NCBI RefSeq assembly: GCF_001425705.1 | Contig: NZ_LMDC01000028.1 | Location: 140,504-204,503, forward strand | Length of the DNA: 64,000 nucleotides | Origin: Pelomonas sp. Root1217 | GTDB taxonomy: Bacteria > Pseudomonadota > Gammaproteobacteria > Burkholderiales > Burkholderiaceae_C | Direction of reading: 5' to 3' | Shown here: piece after piece, positions 35,771 through 51,089 of the stretch | Numbering within the stretch: the first letter of the stretch is position 1 | Layout of the letters: every line of letters begins with the position of its first letter | Notes under the pieces: model-generated | Told to the model about the DNA's origin: nothing | Seen by the model: only the letters and a program-made list of their open reading frames with translations | The model's database searches: none | Translations under genes and position numbers: made by a program

Positions 35771-36841
35771 TCAGAAGCTGTGGCGAACGCCGAGTTCGGC
35801 ACCGCGGCAGTTGCCACCCGGCACCGTCGTCGCCATGCCCACGTTGAAGCGCACGCCAGTGCCCTTGTTGTTGACGCGGGCGGCGTTGCCATAGAGCGCG
35901 GTACGCTTGGACAAGTCGTGCACATAGCCCAGCGCGATATGACTCGCGTCGCTGGCCACCCCCTTGGCGCTCAAGGTCGTGTAGGCAAAGCGGACTTCGC
36001 CCTGCGGGCCTACCTGCCAGCGCGCGCCCGCCATGCGCGCCGTCGTCTTCGTCGTGCCGACCTTGTTCTCGCCCCACAGCCCCATCAGCCTGACCGGGCC
36101 GAACTGCCAGGCCACGCCGGCATTGCTCTGCTTGTAATTGCCCGTCGCGTAGCGGGTGCGCGTAGTCGCGACCGAGGCGTTGAAGGCCTCGTTGCGCCAG
36201 CCGATGCGGATGCCCTGCAACTGGCCGTCGCTGTGTGTCGGCCCATCGCCCTGCTCGCCCAGGGCCAGCATCACCTGCGCATAGACGCCACCAAGGCCCG
36301 GCGGCAGGAAGTAGCTGATGGAGTTGGACGCCCGCGCATTGGTGCGCGGCGTCGTGCCATTGGCGGGCACCGGATAGAACAACAGCCCGGAGCTGCCAAC
36401 GCCATTGGGGCCGAAGGGATGCAGGGACACCGTCAGGTTGAGGAAGGAGGGCACGTAGTCGCGACCCAGGCGCAGTTCGCCCCAGTCACCGGACAGCTGC
36501 ACCGTCGCGCGGCGCCCCCAGGTCAGGCCGCCGCCGATGGAGTCCTTGTTGTTGCTGCTTATCGTGCCGCTGGTGCCGTCGTCCGCCAACACGGCCGACT
36601 CCAGCCAGAAGCCAACCTTCAGCCCTCCACCCAGATCCTCGTTGCCACGCACGCCGATGCGGCCAGAAGCGTTGCCGTCGCTGGTGACCAGGTGGCGCTT
36701 GCCGGCGCCGTCGGCCTTGAGCTGCTGTACGCCGACGTCCACCAGGCCAAAGAGCTGCACGCTCCCCGTCTGCTGCGCCTGCACGCCCGCCGCCGCAGCG
36801 GCCAGGGCCACAAATTCCACCCTCCAACGTCCTGTCTTCAT
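35771..36841 (-). CDS. Gram-negative porin
   Basis: A 356-residue outer-membrane porin of the betaproteobacterial (OmpC/Omp32-like) family. It has a signal peptide ending in VQAQ, then QTGSVQLFGLVDVGVQQL, repeated GxR(x) strand motifs such as SGRIGVRGNEDLGGGLKVGF in part, and the terminal Phe of the C-terminal strand (GVRHSF) needed for BAM insertion. The start at 36841 has GGAG six bases before. A promoter is visible upstream. Substrate selectivity cannot be judged. Confidence 0.94.
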   Translation of the reverse strand: MKTGRWRVEFVALAAAAAGVQAQQTGSVQLFGLVDVGVQQLKADGAGKRHLVTSDGNASGRIGVRGNEDLGGGLKVGFWLESAVLADDGTSGTISSNNKDSIGGGLTWGRRATVQLSGDWGELRLGRDYVPSFLNLTVSLHPFGPNGVGSSGLLFYPVPANGTTPRTNARASNSISYFLPPGLGGVYAQVMLALGEQGDGPTHSDGQLQGIRIGWRNEAFNASVATTRTRYATGNYKQSNAGVAWQFGPVRLMGLWGENKVGTTKTTARMAGARWQVGPQGEVRFAYTTLSAKGVASDASHIALGYVHDLSKRTALYGNAARVNNKGTGVRFNVGMATTVPGGNCRGAELGVRHSF

Positions 36842-36895
36842 GGCGGTCTCCATGTGTTGTTGTGCAGGATCCGGGGCACACCCTGGTGACGGGTA

Positions 36896-36925
36896 TTCAT
36901 AGCACCAAATACACCGCCCCAGCAA
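36896..36925 (-). promoter_or_regulatory. Sigma-70 promoter for the porin gene
   Basis: On the minus strand TTGCTG (36920-36925) and TATGAA (36896-36901), spacer 18, with a TG one base before the -10 (extended -10). It lies 55 bases upstream of the ATG. Confidence 0.55.
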
Positions 36926-37006
36926 CATAAAACATTCGGTGGGAACTGCTCTGGTGCCGGCATCGCCAAGAAGGGGGCGCCAGCGTGTGCTGGCAGGCGG
37001 AATCGA

Positions 37007-38056
37007 TCAGCGTGGCTCGTCCACTGCCGTCGCGTCGAGCAGGCCGGCCGGCTCGATGCCGAACTGGTAGGACGCCACGGCGTCGACCGCTCTCCCGGGC
37101 GGTGCAAAGAATGCGACGTTGACGGCGGCACCCGTGCGCCAGCCGATCCCGGCACGCCCGACGACGGCCAGCCACCAGCGGCCGCCAATGAAGACAGGCA
37201 AACGCTCCCCAGCGGCGTTTGAAAATTGCATGAGGAAGCCATTGCGACGGCCATCCTTGGCGCCAAAGGTTGGCAGCGGCAAGTTGGGATCTCCCACTGC
37301 GCCTGGCTCTTGCAGCGGTGGGTTGAGAGCGGCCAACACTTCGTCGTCCGGCTGACGCGCCGCGAAACCCGCTTCTGCAGCGCCCGCTGCCTCCGAAGCC
37401 GTGGCCAGCCCAAGCGCGACCGCTTGACCCGCCCCGCAGACGGCGGATCCCGGCGCGCAGAACCGCTGCACCGGCGTCAGCACGGTGCGCAAACGCAATT
37501 TCAGTCCACAGGGCGGCTCCCAGCCCCTACCGGTCCAGACAGCAACTCGATACTCGCCTTCCGGAAAGCCCGCGGACGGCGCTGCGCCGGCCACCAGGGC
37601 TGGCCGATTCATCACCCGGGCCAGCCGGGCCCAGCCGCCCATGCACAAGGCCGCGGTCGGCTGGAAGGGCGACGCCAACTCTTTCGGGAGCTGCCCCTGC
37701 CGCACCTCGGCCAGCGCATATTGCTGGCAGTGCGCCGCGCCGGTGACGAAGTCCAGGAGATAGAGCGGCGTGCCCTGCAGATGATGGACCCCAACATGCT
37801 CGGCCGAGGGCGCCGTGAGCAGTTCGCGCAGATAGGCGTCGATTGCCAGCGCCTGCTCGGTCGGCGACCGCGTTCGGCCGGTCGGACGCGAAGGCCGAAT
37901 CCAGCGCGCCAGCGGCTCGCTCTTGTCCCAGGCCGTGGCTGGCAGGCGGCGCGCCTCGCCGGCCAGCTGCGCGCAAACCGACGGCTCGGCGGCGTCCGTC
38001 ACACCGCCGGCCAGGCTTCCAACACAAGCCAAGGCGGCCCACAAGGTTCGCTTCAT
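37007..38056 (-). CDS. Secreted protein of unknown function
   Basis: I do not recognise this 349-residue protein. It has a signal peptide ([23 protein letters not shown]) and eight or so cysteines, several in pairs ([28 protein letters not shown]), which suggests disulfides in the periplasm. The C-terminal third (residues about 245-345) looks beta-rich, with [16 protein letters not shown] and [16 protein letters not shown]. The start at 38056 is supported by GGGAG six bases upstream. It shares the minus strand with the porin but is 165 bases from it, and is divergent from mutS. Confidence 0.75.
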   Translation of the reverse strand: MKRTLWAALACVGSLAGGVTDAAEPSVCAQLAGEARRLPATAWDKSEPLARWIRPSRPTGRTRSPTEQALAIDAYLRELLTAPSAEHVGVHHLQGTPLYLLDFVTGAAHCQQYALAEVRQGQLPKELASPFQPTAALCMGGWARLARVMNRPALVAGAAPSAGFPEGEYRVAVWTGRGWEPPCGLKLRLRTVLTPVQRFCAPGSAVCGAGQAVALGLATASEAAGAAEAGFAARQPDDEVLAALNPPLQEPGAVGDPNLPLPTFGAKDGRRNGFLMQFSNAAGERLPVFIGGRWWLAVVGRAGIGWRTGAAVNVAFFAPPGRAVDAVASYQFGIEPAGLLDATAVDEPR

Positions 38057-38118
38057 CCTCTGCTCCCTGTCCCGGCGCCGACCCAACCAGACCGCCGCTT
38101 AAACTGCCGCCCATTCTG

Positions 38119-38140
38119 AAGCCCTCCGCCGAGGGCTTTG
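38119..38140 (+). terminator. Terminator-like hairpin in the mutS leader
   Basis: AAGCCCTC (38119-38126) and GAGGGCTT (38131-38138) with a CGCC loop, followed by TGCTGTT. It lies in the 101-base divergent gap, with the mutS ATG only 18 bases after it. Arms and flanks are nearly identical to the suhB terminator. It may attenuate mutS or be a relic. Confidence 0.55.
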
Positions 38141-38157
38141 CTGTTCCTGAGCTTGTA

Positions 38158-40719
38158 ATGACCCAGCCCGCTGACTTCAGCGCCCACACCCCGATGATGG
38201 CCCAGTACCTGGGCCTGAAAGCCGACTTCCCGGACACGCTGCTGCTGTACCGGATGGGCGATTTCTACGAGGTCTTCTTTGATGACGCCCGCAAGTGCAA
38301 TGCGCTGCTGGACATCACGCTGACCCAGCGCGGCCAGAGTGCTGGCCAGCCCGTCGTCATGGCCGGCGTGCCGGTGCATGCGCTGGAGAGTTACCTCGCC
38401 AAGCTGATCAAGCTGGGCGAGGCCGTGGCGATTGCCGAGCAGGTCGGCGAGGTCGGCGCGGGCAAGGGGCCGGTGGAGCGCAAGGTGGTGCGCGTCGTCA
38501 CCCCCGGCACCATCACCGACACCGAGCTGCTGGCCGACAAGCAGGACGCCGTGCTGCTGGCCGTCTCCGGCCACGGCCGCCGCCATGGACTGGCCTGGCT
38601 GTCGCTGACCCAGGGTGAGATCGGCCTGGCCGAGTGCAGCGACGCGGAGCTACCGGCCTGGCTGGCGCGGCTGGCGCCGGCCGAGGTGCTGGTGAACCGC
38701 GAGCAGCAGCCAGCCGGCGTCATGAAGGCGCGTTTCCCGGTCACAAACCGGCCGAGCTGGCAGTTCGACGCCGCTTTGGGCCAGCGCAAACTGTGCGAGC
38801 AGTTGGCCGTGGCCAGCCTGCAAGGTTTCAATGCCCACGAGCTGACTCTGGCCCATGCGGCCGGGAGCGCGCTGCTGGCGTTTGCCGAACACACGCAAGG
38901 TCGGGCACTCGCCCATGTGCGCTCACTGCGCGTGCAACGCAGCGGCGAGCTGCTGGACCTGCCGCCCGCCACCCAGCGCAATCTGGAGCTGACACAGACG
39001 CTGCGCGGTGAGCCCAGCCCCACCCTGTTCTCGCTGCTGGACACCTGCAAGAGCGGCATGGGCAGCCGCACGCTGCGCCAGTGGTTGCTGAGCCCGAAGC
39101 GCGACCGCGCCGAGGCCGTCTCGCGTCACGACGCCATCGCGGCGCTGCATGCGGAGGGCTTCGAGCCGCTGCGCGAAGCCCTGAAATCGGTCAGCGACGT
39201 CGAGCGCATCTCCGCCCGCATCGCCCTGCGCCAGGTACGCCCCCGCGAGCTGACCGGCCTGCGCGCTACGTTGCAGGCTTTGCCCCAGCTGCGCGCCACC
39301 ACGCCCGTCGCCTTACGCGATGCGAGCCTGAACCCACCGGCCGACATCCTCGAACTGCTGGAGCGCGCCATCGCGCTGGAGCCGGCCCTTCTGACGCGCG
39401 ATGGCGGTGTCATCGCCGATGGTTTCGACGCCGACCTGGACGAACTGCGCGGCATCCAGCAGAACTGCGACGGCTTCCTGCTCGACCTGGAAACCCGTGA
39501 ACGTGCCCGCACCGGCATTGCCAACCTGCGCGTGCAGTTCAACCGTGTGCACGGCTTCTACATCGAGGTCACGCAGGGTCAGGTCGACAAGGTGCCGATG
39601 GACTACCAGCGCCGCCAGACGCTGAAGAACGCCGAGCGCTACATCACGCCGGAACTCAAGGCCTTCGAGGACAAGGCGCTGTCCGCCAACGAGCGGGCGC
39701 TGACGCGCGAGAAGCTGCTGTACGAGCAGGTCATCGACGCCCTGATCAGCCGCCTGGCGCCGTTGACCGCGCTGGGCCGCACGCTGGCCGGCCTGGACGC
39801 GCTGGCGGCGCTGGCCGAACGCGCCGTCACGCTCAACTGGTGCCGGCCGGAGATCGTCTCCCAGCCCTGCCTGGAGATCGAAGCCGGCCGCCACCCCGTC
39901 GTGCAGGCCCGCCTGCATGAGACCGGCGGCACGGAGTTCATGCCCAACGACTGCAAGCTGGACGCACGTACCAGGCTGCTCGTTATCACCGGGCCGAACA
40001 TGGGCGGCAAGAGCACCTTCATGCGCCAGGTGGCGCTGATCGCGCTGCTGGGATCAATAGGCAGCTATGTGCCCGCCACGAGTTGCCGCCTGGGCCCGAT
40101 GGACGCCATCCACACCCGCATCGGCGCGGCGGACGATCTCGCCAACGCGCAGTCCACCTTCATGCTGGAAATGACCGAAGGCGCGGCCATCCTGCATTCG
40201 GCGACCGACCAGTCCCTCGTGCTGATGGACGAGATCGGCCGCGGCACCTCGACCTTCGACGGCCTCGCGCTGGCGTCGGCCATCGCCAGCCATCTGCACG
40301 ACAAGACGCGCGCCTTCACGCTGTTCGCAACCCACTATTTCGAGCTGACCGAGTTCCCCGCCAAGCACACGATGGCGCAGAACTGGCACGTCTCCGCCGT
40401 GGAGAGCGGCGAGGACATCGTCTTCCTGCACGAGCTGCAGCCCGGCCCGGCCAGCCGCAGCTATGGCGTGCAGGTCGCCAAGCTGGCCGGCATGCCCGCC
40501 AGCCTGGTGCGCCAGGCCCGCGCGACGCTGGAGGCTCTGGAGGCGCGCCAGAACGCGGCCGACGATCAGTTCGACCTCTTCGCCGCCCCGCCCGCGCCAC
40601 CGTCCCTGCCCGAGCCGAGCGAGCTGCTGCAGGCGCTGGCCAAGGTCGACCCGGATGCACTGTCGCCGCGCGAGGCGCTGGAGGCGCTGTACCAACTCAA
40701 GCGCCTGGCGGGCGGCTGA
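38158..40719 (+). CDS. mutS: DNA mismatch repair protein MutS
   Basis: Recognises mismatches and recruits MutL. The 853-residue protein starts [19 protein letters not shown], as E. coli MutS does around its own start. The Phe-x-Glu mismatch wedge is in [14 protein letters not shown] (residues about 35-48). The ATPase has Walker [14 protein letters not shown] (about 612-624), [12 protein letters not shown] and [10 protein letters not shown]. The frame is open upstream to 37843 on the strand opposite the secreted protein, but 38158 fits the family. The binding-protein gene begins five bases after the stop. Confidence 0.97.
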   Translation: MTQPADFSAHTPMMAQYLGLKADFPDTLLLYRMGDFYEVFFDDARKCNALLDITLTQRGQSAGQPVVMAGVPVHALESYLAKLIKLGEAVAIAEQVGEVGAGKGPVERKVVRVVTPGTITDTELLADKQDAVLLAVSGHGRRHGLAWLSLTQGEIGLAECSDAELPAWLARLAPAEVLVNREQQPAGVMKARFPVTNRPSWQFDAALGQRKLCEQLAVASLQGFNAHELTLAHAAGSALLAFAEHTQGRALAHVRSLRVQRSGELLDLPPATQRNLELTQTLRGEPSPTLFSLLDTCKSGMGSRTLRQWLLSPKRDRAEAVSRHDAIAALHAEGFEPLREALKSVSDVERISARIALRQVRPRELTGLRATLQALPQLRATTPVALRDASLNPPADILELLERAIALEPALLTRDGGVIADGFDADLDELRGIQQNCDGFLLDLETRERARTGIANLRVQFNRVHGFYIEVTQGQVDKVPMDYQRRQTLKNAERYITPELKAFEDKALSANERALTREKLLYEQVIDALISRLAPLTALGRTLAGLDALAALAERAVTLNWCRPEIVSQPCLEIEAGRHPVVQARLHETGGTEFMPNDCKLDARTRLLVITGPNMGGKSTFMRQVALIALLGSIGSYVPATSCRLGPMDAIHTRIGAADDLANAQSTFMLEMTEGAAILHSATDQSLVLMDEIGRGTSTFDGLALASAIASHLHDKTRAFTLFATHYFELTEFPAKHTMAQNWHVSAVESGEDIVFLHELQPGPASRSYGVQVAKLAGMPASLVRQARATLEALEARQNAADDQFDLFAAPPAPPSLPEPSELLQALAKVDPDALSPREALEALYQLKRLAGG

Positions 40720-40724
40720 ACGGC

Positions 40725-41543
40725 ATGACCCGGCGGCGTGCCGCGTTGGCGCTGTTGTCCACGTTGGGCATGCCTGTCGCTCAGGCTGCGCAACCGCTGC
40801 TCGTCACCATCCCGCAGCTGTCGCCCAGCTCCCAGGAGCACGCGAGCTATTTCCCACGCCTGCTGCGCCTGGCGTTGGAACAGACGCAGGCCAGCGACGG
40901 CCCCTTCGAGATCCAACATCACGAGCAGCCGATGAGCGGCCAGCGCCAGTTCGTCGAGTTGAAGAACAGCGGCGCCATCAACGTCATCTGGGATGGCAGC
41001 AACACCAGGCGCGAGGCCGAGCTCCTTCCTGTGCGCTTTTCGCTGCTGCGCGATCTCAACGACTATCGCGTCTTCCTGATCCGCAAGGGCGACCAGGCGC
41101 GTTTCCGGGCCGTGCGCACGCTGACCGACCTGAGCCGCTTCACGGCCGGGGCCGGCGAGGGCTGGCCGTCGACCGACGTGCTGCGCGCCAACGGCCTGCC
41201 CGTGGTCACGTCCGTCAACTACGAACAGCTCTTCGCGATGCTGGGCGCCAGACGCTTCGACTACATGCCGCGCGGCGTCTACGAGGCTTGGTACGAGCAG
41301 CAACAGCACAGCGGCCTGGTCATCGAGCAGACCCTGTTCCTGCACTACAGCGTGCCCTTCTACTTTTTCACCAGCCGCGACAACCCCGCATTGGCGGACC
41401 GCATCGAGCGCGGCCTGCGCGCAGCCTTGGCGGACGGCAGCTTCGACCGCCTGTTCCGCAGCATTCCCAGCTTCAGGCGCAGTCTCGATGAGATCCACGC
41501 CGGCAGGCGCCGCGTGCTGGAGCTTGAGCTGCCGCCCGACTGA
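40725..41543 (+). CDS. Periplasmic solute-binding-like protein (SBP_bac_3 type), orphan
   Basis: A 272-residue protein with a short signal peptide (MTRRRAALALLSTLGMPVAQA) and the two-lobe pattern of amino-acid-type binding proteins: PFEIQHHEQPMSGQRQFVEL in part, AINVIWDGSNTRREAELLPV and a hinge TSVNYEQLFAMLGARRFDYM. No ABC permease or ATPase is nearby and there is no kinase domain, so its partner is unknown. Similar short proteins occur alone in Burkholderiales. It follows mutS by five bases and may be co-transcribed with it. Confidence 0.8.
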   Translation: MTRRRAALALLSTLGMPVAQAAQPLLVTIPQLSPSSQEHASYFPRLLRLALEQTQASDGPFEIQHHEQPMSGQRQFVELKNSGAINVIWDGSNTRREAELLPVRFSLLRDLNDYRVFLIRKGDQARFRAVRTLTDLSRFTAGAGEGWPSTDVLRANGLPVVTSVNYEQLFAMLGARRFDYMPRGVYEAWYEQQQHSGLVIEQTLFLHYSVPFYFFTSRDNPALADRIERGLRAALADGSFDRLFRSIPSFRRSLDEIHAGRRRVLELELPPD

Positions 41544-41662
41544 CGGCCACGTCTGGACTCGGCACTCCAGAACTGACGCTGAACAGGTTGCCCGACGCAG
41601 GCAAACTGCGCGCCCATGACAACTCGCACGCTGGTCTTTTGCAGAAACACTCGGGGCCTGCC

Positions 41663-44156
<2,494 letters not shown>

Positions 44157-44168
44157 GGTAAGACTGTC

Positions 44169-45026
44169 ATGAAGCTTTGCGGATTCGACGTCGGCATCGA
44201 CAAGCCGTTCTTCCTGATCGCCGGCACCTGCTCGATCGAGGGCCTGCAGATGTCGCTCGACGTTGCCGGCCTGCTGAAGGAAGCCTGCACCACCCTCGGC
44301 ATCCCGCTGATCTACAAGGGCTCGTTCGACAAGGCCAACCGGTCCTCCGGCACCACCAAGCGCGGTGTCGGCATGGAAGCCGGCCTGAAGATCCTCGACG
44401 AGGTGCGCCGCCAGACCGGCCTGCCAGTGCTGACCGATGTGCACGACGCCTCACAGGTGGCCGAGGTCGCCAGCGTGGTGGACGTGTTGCAGACCCCGGC
44501 CTTCCTGTGCCGCCAGACGGATTTCATCCGCGCGGTCGCGCAAAGTGGCAAGCCGGTCAACATCAAGAAGGGCCAGTTCCTCGCGCCCTGGGACATGAAG
44601 AACGTCATCGACAAGGCCCGCGCTGCCGCGCGCGAGGTGGGCTTGTCCGAAGACCTCTTCCTCGCCTGCGAGCGTGGCGTCAGCTTTGGCTACAACAACC
44701 TGGTCGCCGACATGACCAGCCTGGCCGAGATGCGCAACACCGGCGCGCCGGTGGTGTTCGACGTCACCCACTCCGTGCAAAAGCCCGGCGGCCTCGGTGG
44801 CTCGAGCGGCGGCGCCCGTGAGATGGTGCCCGTGCTGGCCCGCGCTGGCGTTGGCGTCGGCGTCGCGGGCCTCTTCATGGAGACCCACCCGAACCCGGCC
44901 GAAGCCTTCAGCGACGGACCGAACGCCGTGCCGCTCAGGCACATGAAGACGCTGCTGGAGCAGTTGGTGGCGCTGGATCGCGTCGTCAAGCAACAGCCTC
45001 TCTTGGAAAACGACTTTTCCTGCTGA
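44169..45026 (+). CDS. kdsA: 3-deoxy-8-phosphooctulonate synthase (KDO8P synthase)
   Basis: Joins PEP and arabinose 5-phosphate for the KDO of lipopolysaccharide. The 285-residue protein shows [39 protein letters not shown] and the C-terminal [20 protein letters not shown] in part. The Cys in GTCSIE and the His in DVHD fit the metal-dependent form, but this is by eye. AAGGTAAG precedes the ATG. Confidence 0.97.
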   Translation: MKLCGFDVGIDKPFFLIAGTCSIEGLQMSLDVAGLLKEACTTLGIPLIYKGSFDKANRSSGTTKRGVGMEAGLKILDEVRRQTGLPVLTDVHDASQVAEVASVVDVLQTPAFLCRQTDFIRAVAQSGKPVNIKKGQFLAPWDMKNVIDKARAAAREVGLSEDLFLACERGVSFGYNNLVADMTSLAEMRNTGAPVVFDVTHSVQKPGGLGGSSGGAREMVPVLARAGVGVGVAGLFMETHPNPAEAFSDGPNAVPLRHMKTLLEQLVALDRVVKQQPLLENDFSC

Positions 45027-45031
45027 GAAAC

Positions 45032-45319
45032 ATGGCCGCCTACATCCTCGCCAACGTCAAGGTCACCAACCCCACGCAATACGAGGATTACCGACGGCTC
45101 TCGACACTGGCCATGAAGGAACACGGCGCCGAGGTGCTGGTGCGCGGCGGCAAGACCACCGTGCTTGAAGGCGACTGGGCGCCCGAGCGCGTCGTGCTGT
45201 TGAAGTTCCCCACGCCCCAAGCGGCGCAGGCCTTCTACGACTCGCCCGAGTACGGCGCAGCACGGCAGGCCCGCGAGGGTATCGCCGTCATGCGCATGGT
45301 GTTGATCGAAGGCGTCTGA
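45032..45319 (+). CDS. DUF1330 domain protein
   Basis: A 95-residue ferredoxin-like-fold protein of the DUF1330 family: YILANVKVTNPTQYEDYRR, then GKTTVLEGDWAPERVVLLKFP and YDSPEYGAARQAREG. Function is unknown. It begins five bases after kdsA and ends five bases before the DUF2339 gene, so it sits inside the operon. Confidence 0.9.
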   Translation: MAAYILANVKVTNPTQYEDYRRLSTLAMKEHGAEVLVRGGKTTVLEGDWAPERVVLLKFPTPQAAQAFYDSPEYGAARQAREGIAVMRMVLIEGV

Positions 45320-45324
45320 GCCTC

Positions 45325-47965
45325 GTGGCCATCGTCGCATTGCTGCTGGGCGCGCTGTTCGGCGGCTTCGCCTCGGAGAGTTTGATCGGCGCGTTTCTCG
45401 GCGCCGCGGTGGGCTGGCTGGGCTGGCAGCAGATGCAACAGGGGCGGCGCATCGCCGACCTCGAAAAGCGGCTGACGGCCCGTGCGCCGGCGCCGACAGT
45501 ATCTGCGCCCACGCCCGTTCCATCGCCTGTGCAGGTAGCCGTTGCCGCACCGCAGCGAGACGAACCGGCAATCGTTGCGCCCTTGCCGCCTCCCATCGCA
45601 GTGTCCGTCGCTGCGCCTACGCCCAAGCCACAACCGTCCCCAGCGCCACCGCCCGCGCCGCGCCGCCCCATCCCCATGCCTGCCTGGGCGCAGCGACTTG
45701 CTGCAGCCAACACCATCGTCAAGGTCGGGCTGGCCATGCTCTTCCTCGGCCTCGTCTTCCTCGCCCGCTTTGCGGCAGAGAACATCACGGTGCCACTGGA
45801 AGTGCGCCTGGCCGGCATCGGTGCCACCGGTATTGCGCTGCTGGTCATTGGCTGGCGCTTGAGGCTGCGCTCGCGCGGCTACGGGCTGCTGCTGCAGGGC
45901 GGCGGCGTGGCCGTCGTCTACCTGACGCTGTTCGCTGCCGTGAAGCTCGCAGGGCTGGAGCCCCTCGCGCTGGTGTTCGGGCTGATGCTGGCCGTCTCGC
46001 TGCTGTCAGCGCTGCTGGCCGTGAAGCAGGACGCCCAGGCGCTGGCCGTGGTCGCGGCCCTGGGCGGCTATGCCACGCCGCTGCTGCTGTCCACCGGCGG
46101 CGGCGCCATCGCCACGCTGCTGGGCTATGACTTCGTGCTGGGCCTGGGCGTGGCGCTGGTGGCCTGGTTCAAGCACTGGCCGCGCCTGAACCTGATCGCC
46201 TTCGGATTCACGGCCCTCATCGCCAGCGCCTGGGGCCTGACCGGCTACACCACGGCCGACTACGCCGTCGCCCAGGGCTTCCTGATTGCCTTCTGGCTGC
46301 TGTTCACTGCCGTGTTGCTGATGCCCGGCCGCCGTGCGCAGACGCCCGAGCCCTGGCTGCAAGCCACGCTGCTGTTCGGCGTGCCCGTCTTTGGCTCGGC
46401 AATGCAATACGCGTTGCTCAAGCCTGACTCGATGGCCATCGCCCTGGCTGCCTTGCTCGTCGGCGGGGCCTATGCGGGCCTGGCCGCCTGGGCAAGGCGC
46501 CGCCCGGCGCACGCCCTCGTGTTCGAAGCCTTTATTGCGCTGGGCGCCGTGTTCGGCACGCTGGTCATTCCATTCGCGCTCAGCGCCGAGGCCACCGCCG
46601 GCGCGTGGGCGCTGGAGGGCCTGGGCGCCGTTTGGCTGGGCCTGCGCCAGGCTCGGCTGCGCGTGCTGGCCAGCGGCCTGGCGCTGATGGCGCTGGGCGG
46701 CTTCACGCTGATGATGTCCCTGTCCCGCGGCGACCCTGCCGGCCTGCATGCGCCGTCGCAACTGCTGAATGCGCTGCTGATCGCCGCCGCCGGGCTGGGC
46801 GCCTCGCGCTTCCTGGGCCGTGACGGCAGCCGGCCGTGGCATGCGGCGGTCGCGTTCACGCTGGTCGGCTGGGGCACCGCCTGGCTCGCCGTCGCAGCAG
46901 GCATCGTGCTTGACCGGTGGGTGACGGCACCGCACGAGTGGACCGTCAGCGTCGCACTGATCGCCGCCATCGGCTTCTTGCTGCTGGGCCTGCAGGCGCT
47001 GTGGCGCTGGCCCACGGTCGCGTGGCCGACCGCGCTGCTGCTGCCGGCTTGGGGCCTGCTCGGTATCTTGGGCACCGCACTGCACGGCGCGCCGCTGTCG
47101 GCCGGCGGCTTGTGGGCGCTGCCGCTGGCCTGGGTGGCACAGGGCCTGGTGCTGCAACGCACGGCGCCGCACTGGCCCGAACACCTGCGGCGTGCCACGC
47201 ATGCCTGCAGCCTGCTGGCGTTTGCACTGCTCGGTGCACTGCAAGGCCGCTACTGGACGGCCGACCTGGGCGACCCCGGCAGCGCCTGGGGCTGGCTGGG
47301 TTGGTTGCTGGTGCCGGCCGTGCTGCTGGCCGCGGTGCTGCGCCAGCAGCGCCGCCCAGCCGATCAACAAGCCTGGCCACTGCGCCTGGCGCCCACCGCC
47401 TATGCACAGATGGGCGCCGCCGTGCTGAGTCTCGCACTGTCAGCCTGGGTGCTGATGGCCAACTGGGCCAGCCCGGGCAATGCCCAGCCCCTGCCCTACA
47501 TCCCGGTGCTGAACCCGCTGGATCTTGGCATCGCCGCGGCGCTGCTGGCCGTCGTCGCCTGGTTGCGCAGCCCTGCTGCTGCCGCGCTCAAGCTGCCGCC
47601 TTCCTCGCTGGCTGTGCCGGCAGCCCTGGCCTTCCTGTGGCTCAACGGCATGCTGATCCGCTGCTTCCATCACTGGGGCGATGTGCCCTATCACGTCGAC
47701 GGCTGGCTCGAGTCCCGCGGCGTGCAGACCGGACTGGCACTGCTGTGGAGCGCCCTGGCCCTGGTGCTGATGCTGCTGGGCACGCGCCGCCACCAGCGCG
47801 CGCCCTGGCTGGCCGGCGCCGTGCTGCTGGGTGCCGTCGTGCTGAAGCTGATGCTGTTCGACCTGCAGGGCAGCGGCACCGTGCTGCGCATCGTCTCCTT
47901 CATCGGCGTGGGCGTGTTGATGCTGGTCATCGGCTATGTCGCGCCTCTGCCCGGTTCGTCCCGCG

Positions 47966-47985
<20 letters not shown>
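45325..47985 (+). CDS. DUF2339 polytopic membrane protein
   Basis: An 886-residue protein with an N-terminal glycine-rich hairpin helix pair (ALLLGALFGGFASES), a short coiled coil, a Pro-rich linker (residues about 55-115) and then some 24 predicted membrane helices, the hallmark of DUF2339. The stretch KVGLAMLFLGLVFLARFAAEN just after the linker is typical. Function is unknown. It starts with GTG, and the next gene starts 20 bases before its stop, so the two are tightly coupled. Confidence 0.9.
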
Positions 47986-50613
<2,628 letters not shown>

Positions 50614-50668
50614 CGTGACAAGGCCCCTCGCCCACCCTCGCATCGCTGAACGCGTGCGAGTCTGGTCG

Positions 50669-50760
50669 GTCCCCCGAGGGGACGGCGATGCTTGCGGCAT
50701 CGAGCCGCAAGCACATCGCCAACGCGGGCCGGCTTGGGAGCGGCCCGGCGCTCGGCCCGC
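50669..50760 (+). other. Hairpin cluster between eno and ftsB
   Basis: Three structures lie side by side: GTCCCC-CGA-GGGGAC (50669-50683); a 15-bp stem with a 2-base bulge, GGCGATG plus CTTGCGGC against GCCGCAAG plus CATCGCC (50684-50720); and GCGGGCCG against CGGCCCGC (50724-50760), which has an alternative inner pairing GGGCCG/CGGCCC (50726-50746). No T tract follows. It could be a REP-type element, an mRNA stabiliser for eno or part of a small RNA. Confidence 0.6.
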
Positions 50761-50795
50761 AAATTCGTGCGCCCTTGGCGCCTGCCTGCTCTGAC

Positions 50796-51089
50796 ATGAA
50801 AGCACTCGCTGCTGTCCTGGCCATCTTCCTGGTGGCCATCCAAGCCCAGCTCTGGGTGGGCCGGGGCAGCATTCCGCACGTCGCTCAGCTCCGGGAGGAG
50901 CTGAGCCAGGCCCAGGCCGACAACGACAAGGCCCGGGCCCGCAACGCCCAGTTGCAGGCCGAACTGCGTGATCTGCGCGAGGGCCTGGAGATGGTCGAGG
51001 AGAAGGCCCGCTTCGAGCTGGGCATGATCAAGTCCGACGAAGTCTTCGTGCCGCTGGCGCCGGCTGCAGCGTCTTCCATCAAGCGCTGA
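50796..51089 (+). CDS. ftsB: Cell division protein FtsB
   Basis: A 97-residue bitopic protein: one N-terminal helix (about 4-20) followed by a leucine-zipper coiled coil (LREELSQAQADNDKARARNAQL in part) and the family segment EEKARFELGMIKSDEVFV. FtsB forms the FtsQLB complex at the septum. It follows eno, as in E. coli. The start at 50796 fits the family; the longer frame to 50688 runs through the hairpin region. Its TGA overlaps the pnuC ATG by one base. Confidence 0.95.
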   Translation: MKALAAVLAIFLVAIQAQLWVGRGSIPHVAQLREELSQAQADNDKARARNAQLQAELRDLREGLEMVEEKARFELGMIKSDEVFVPLAPAAASSIKR

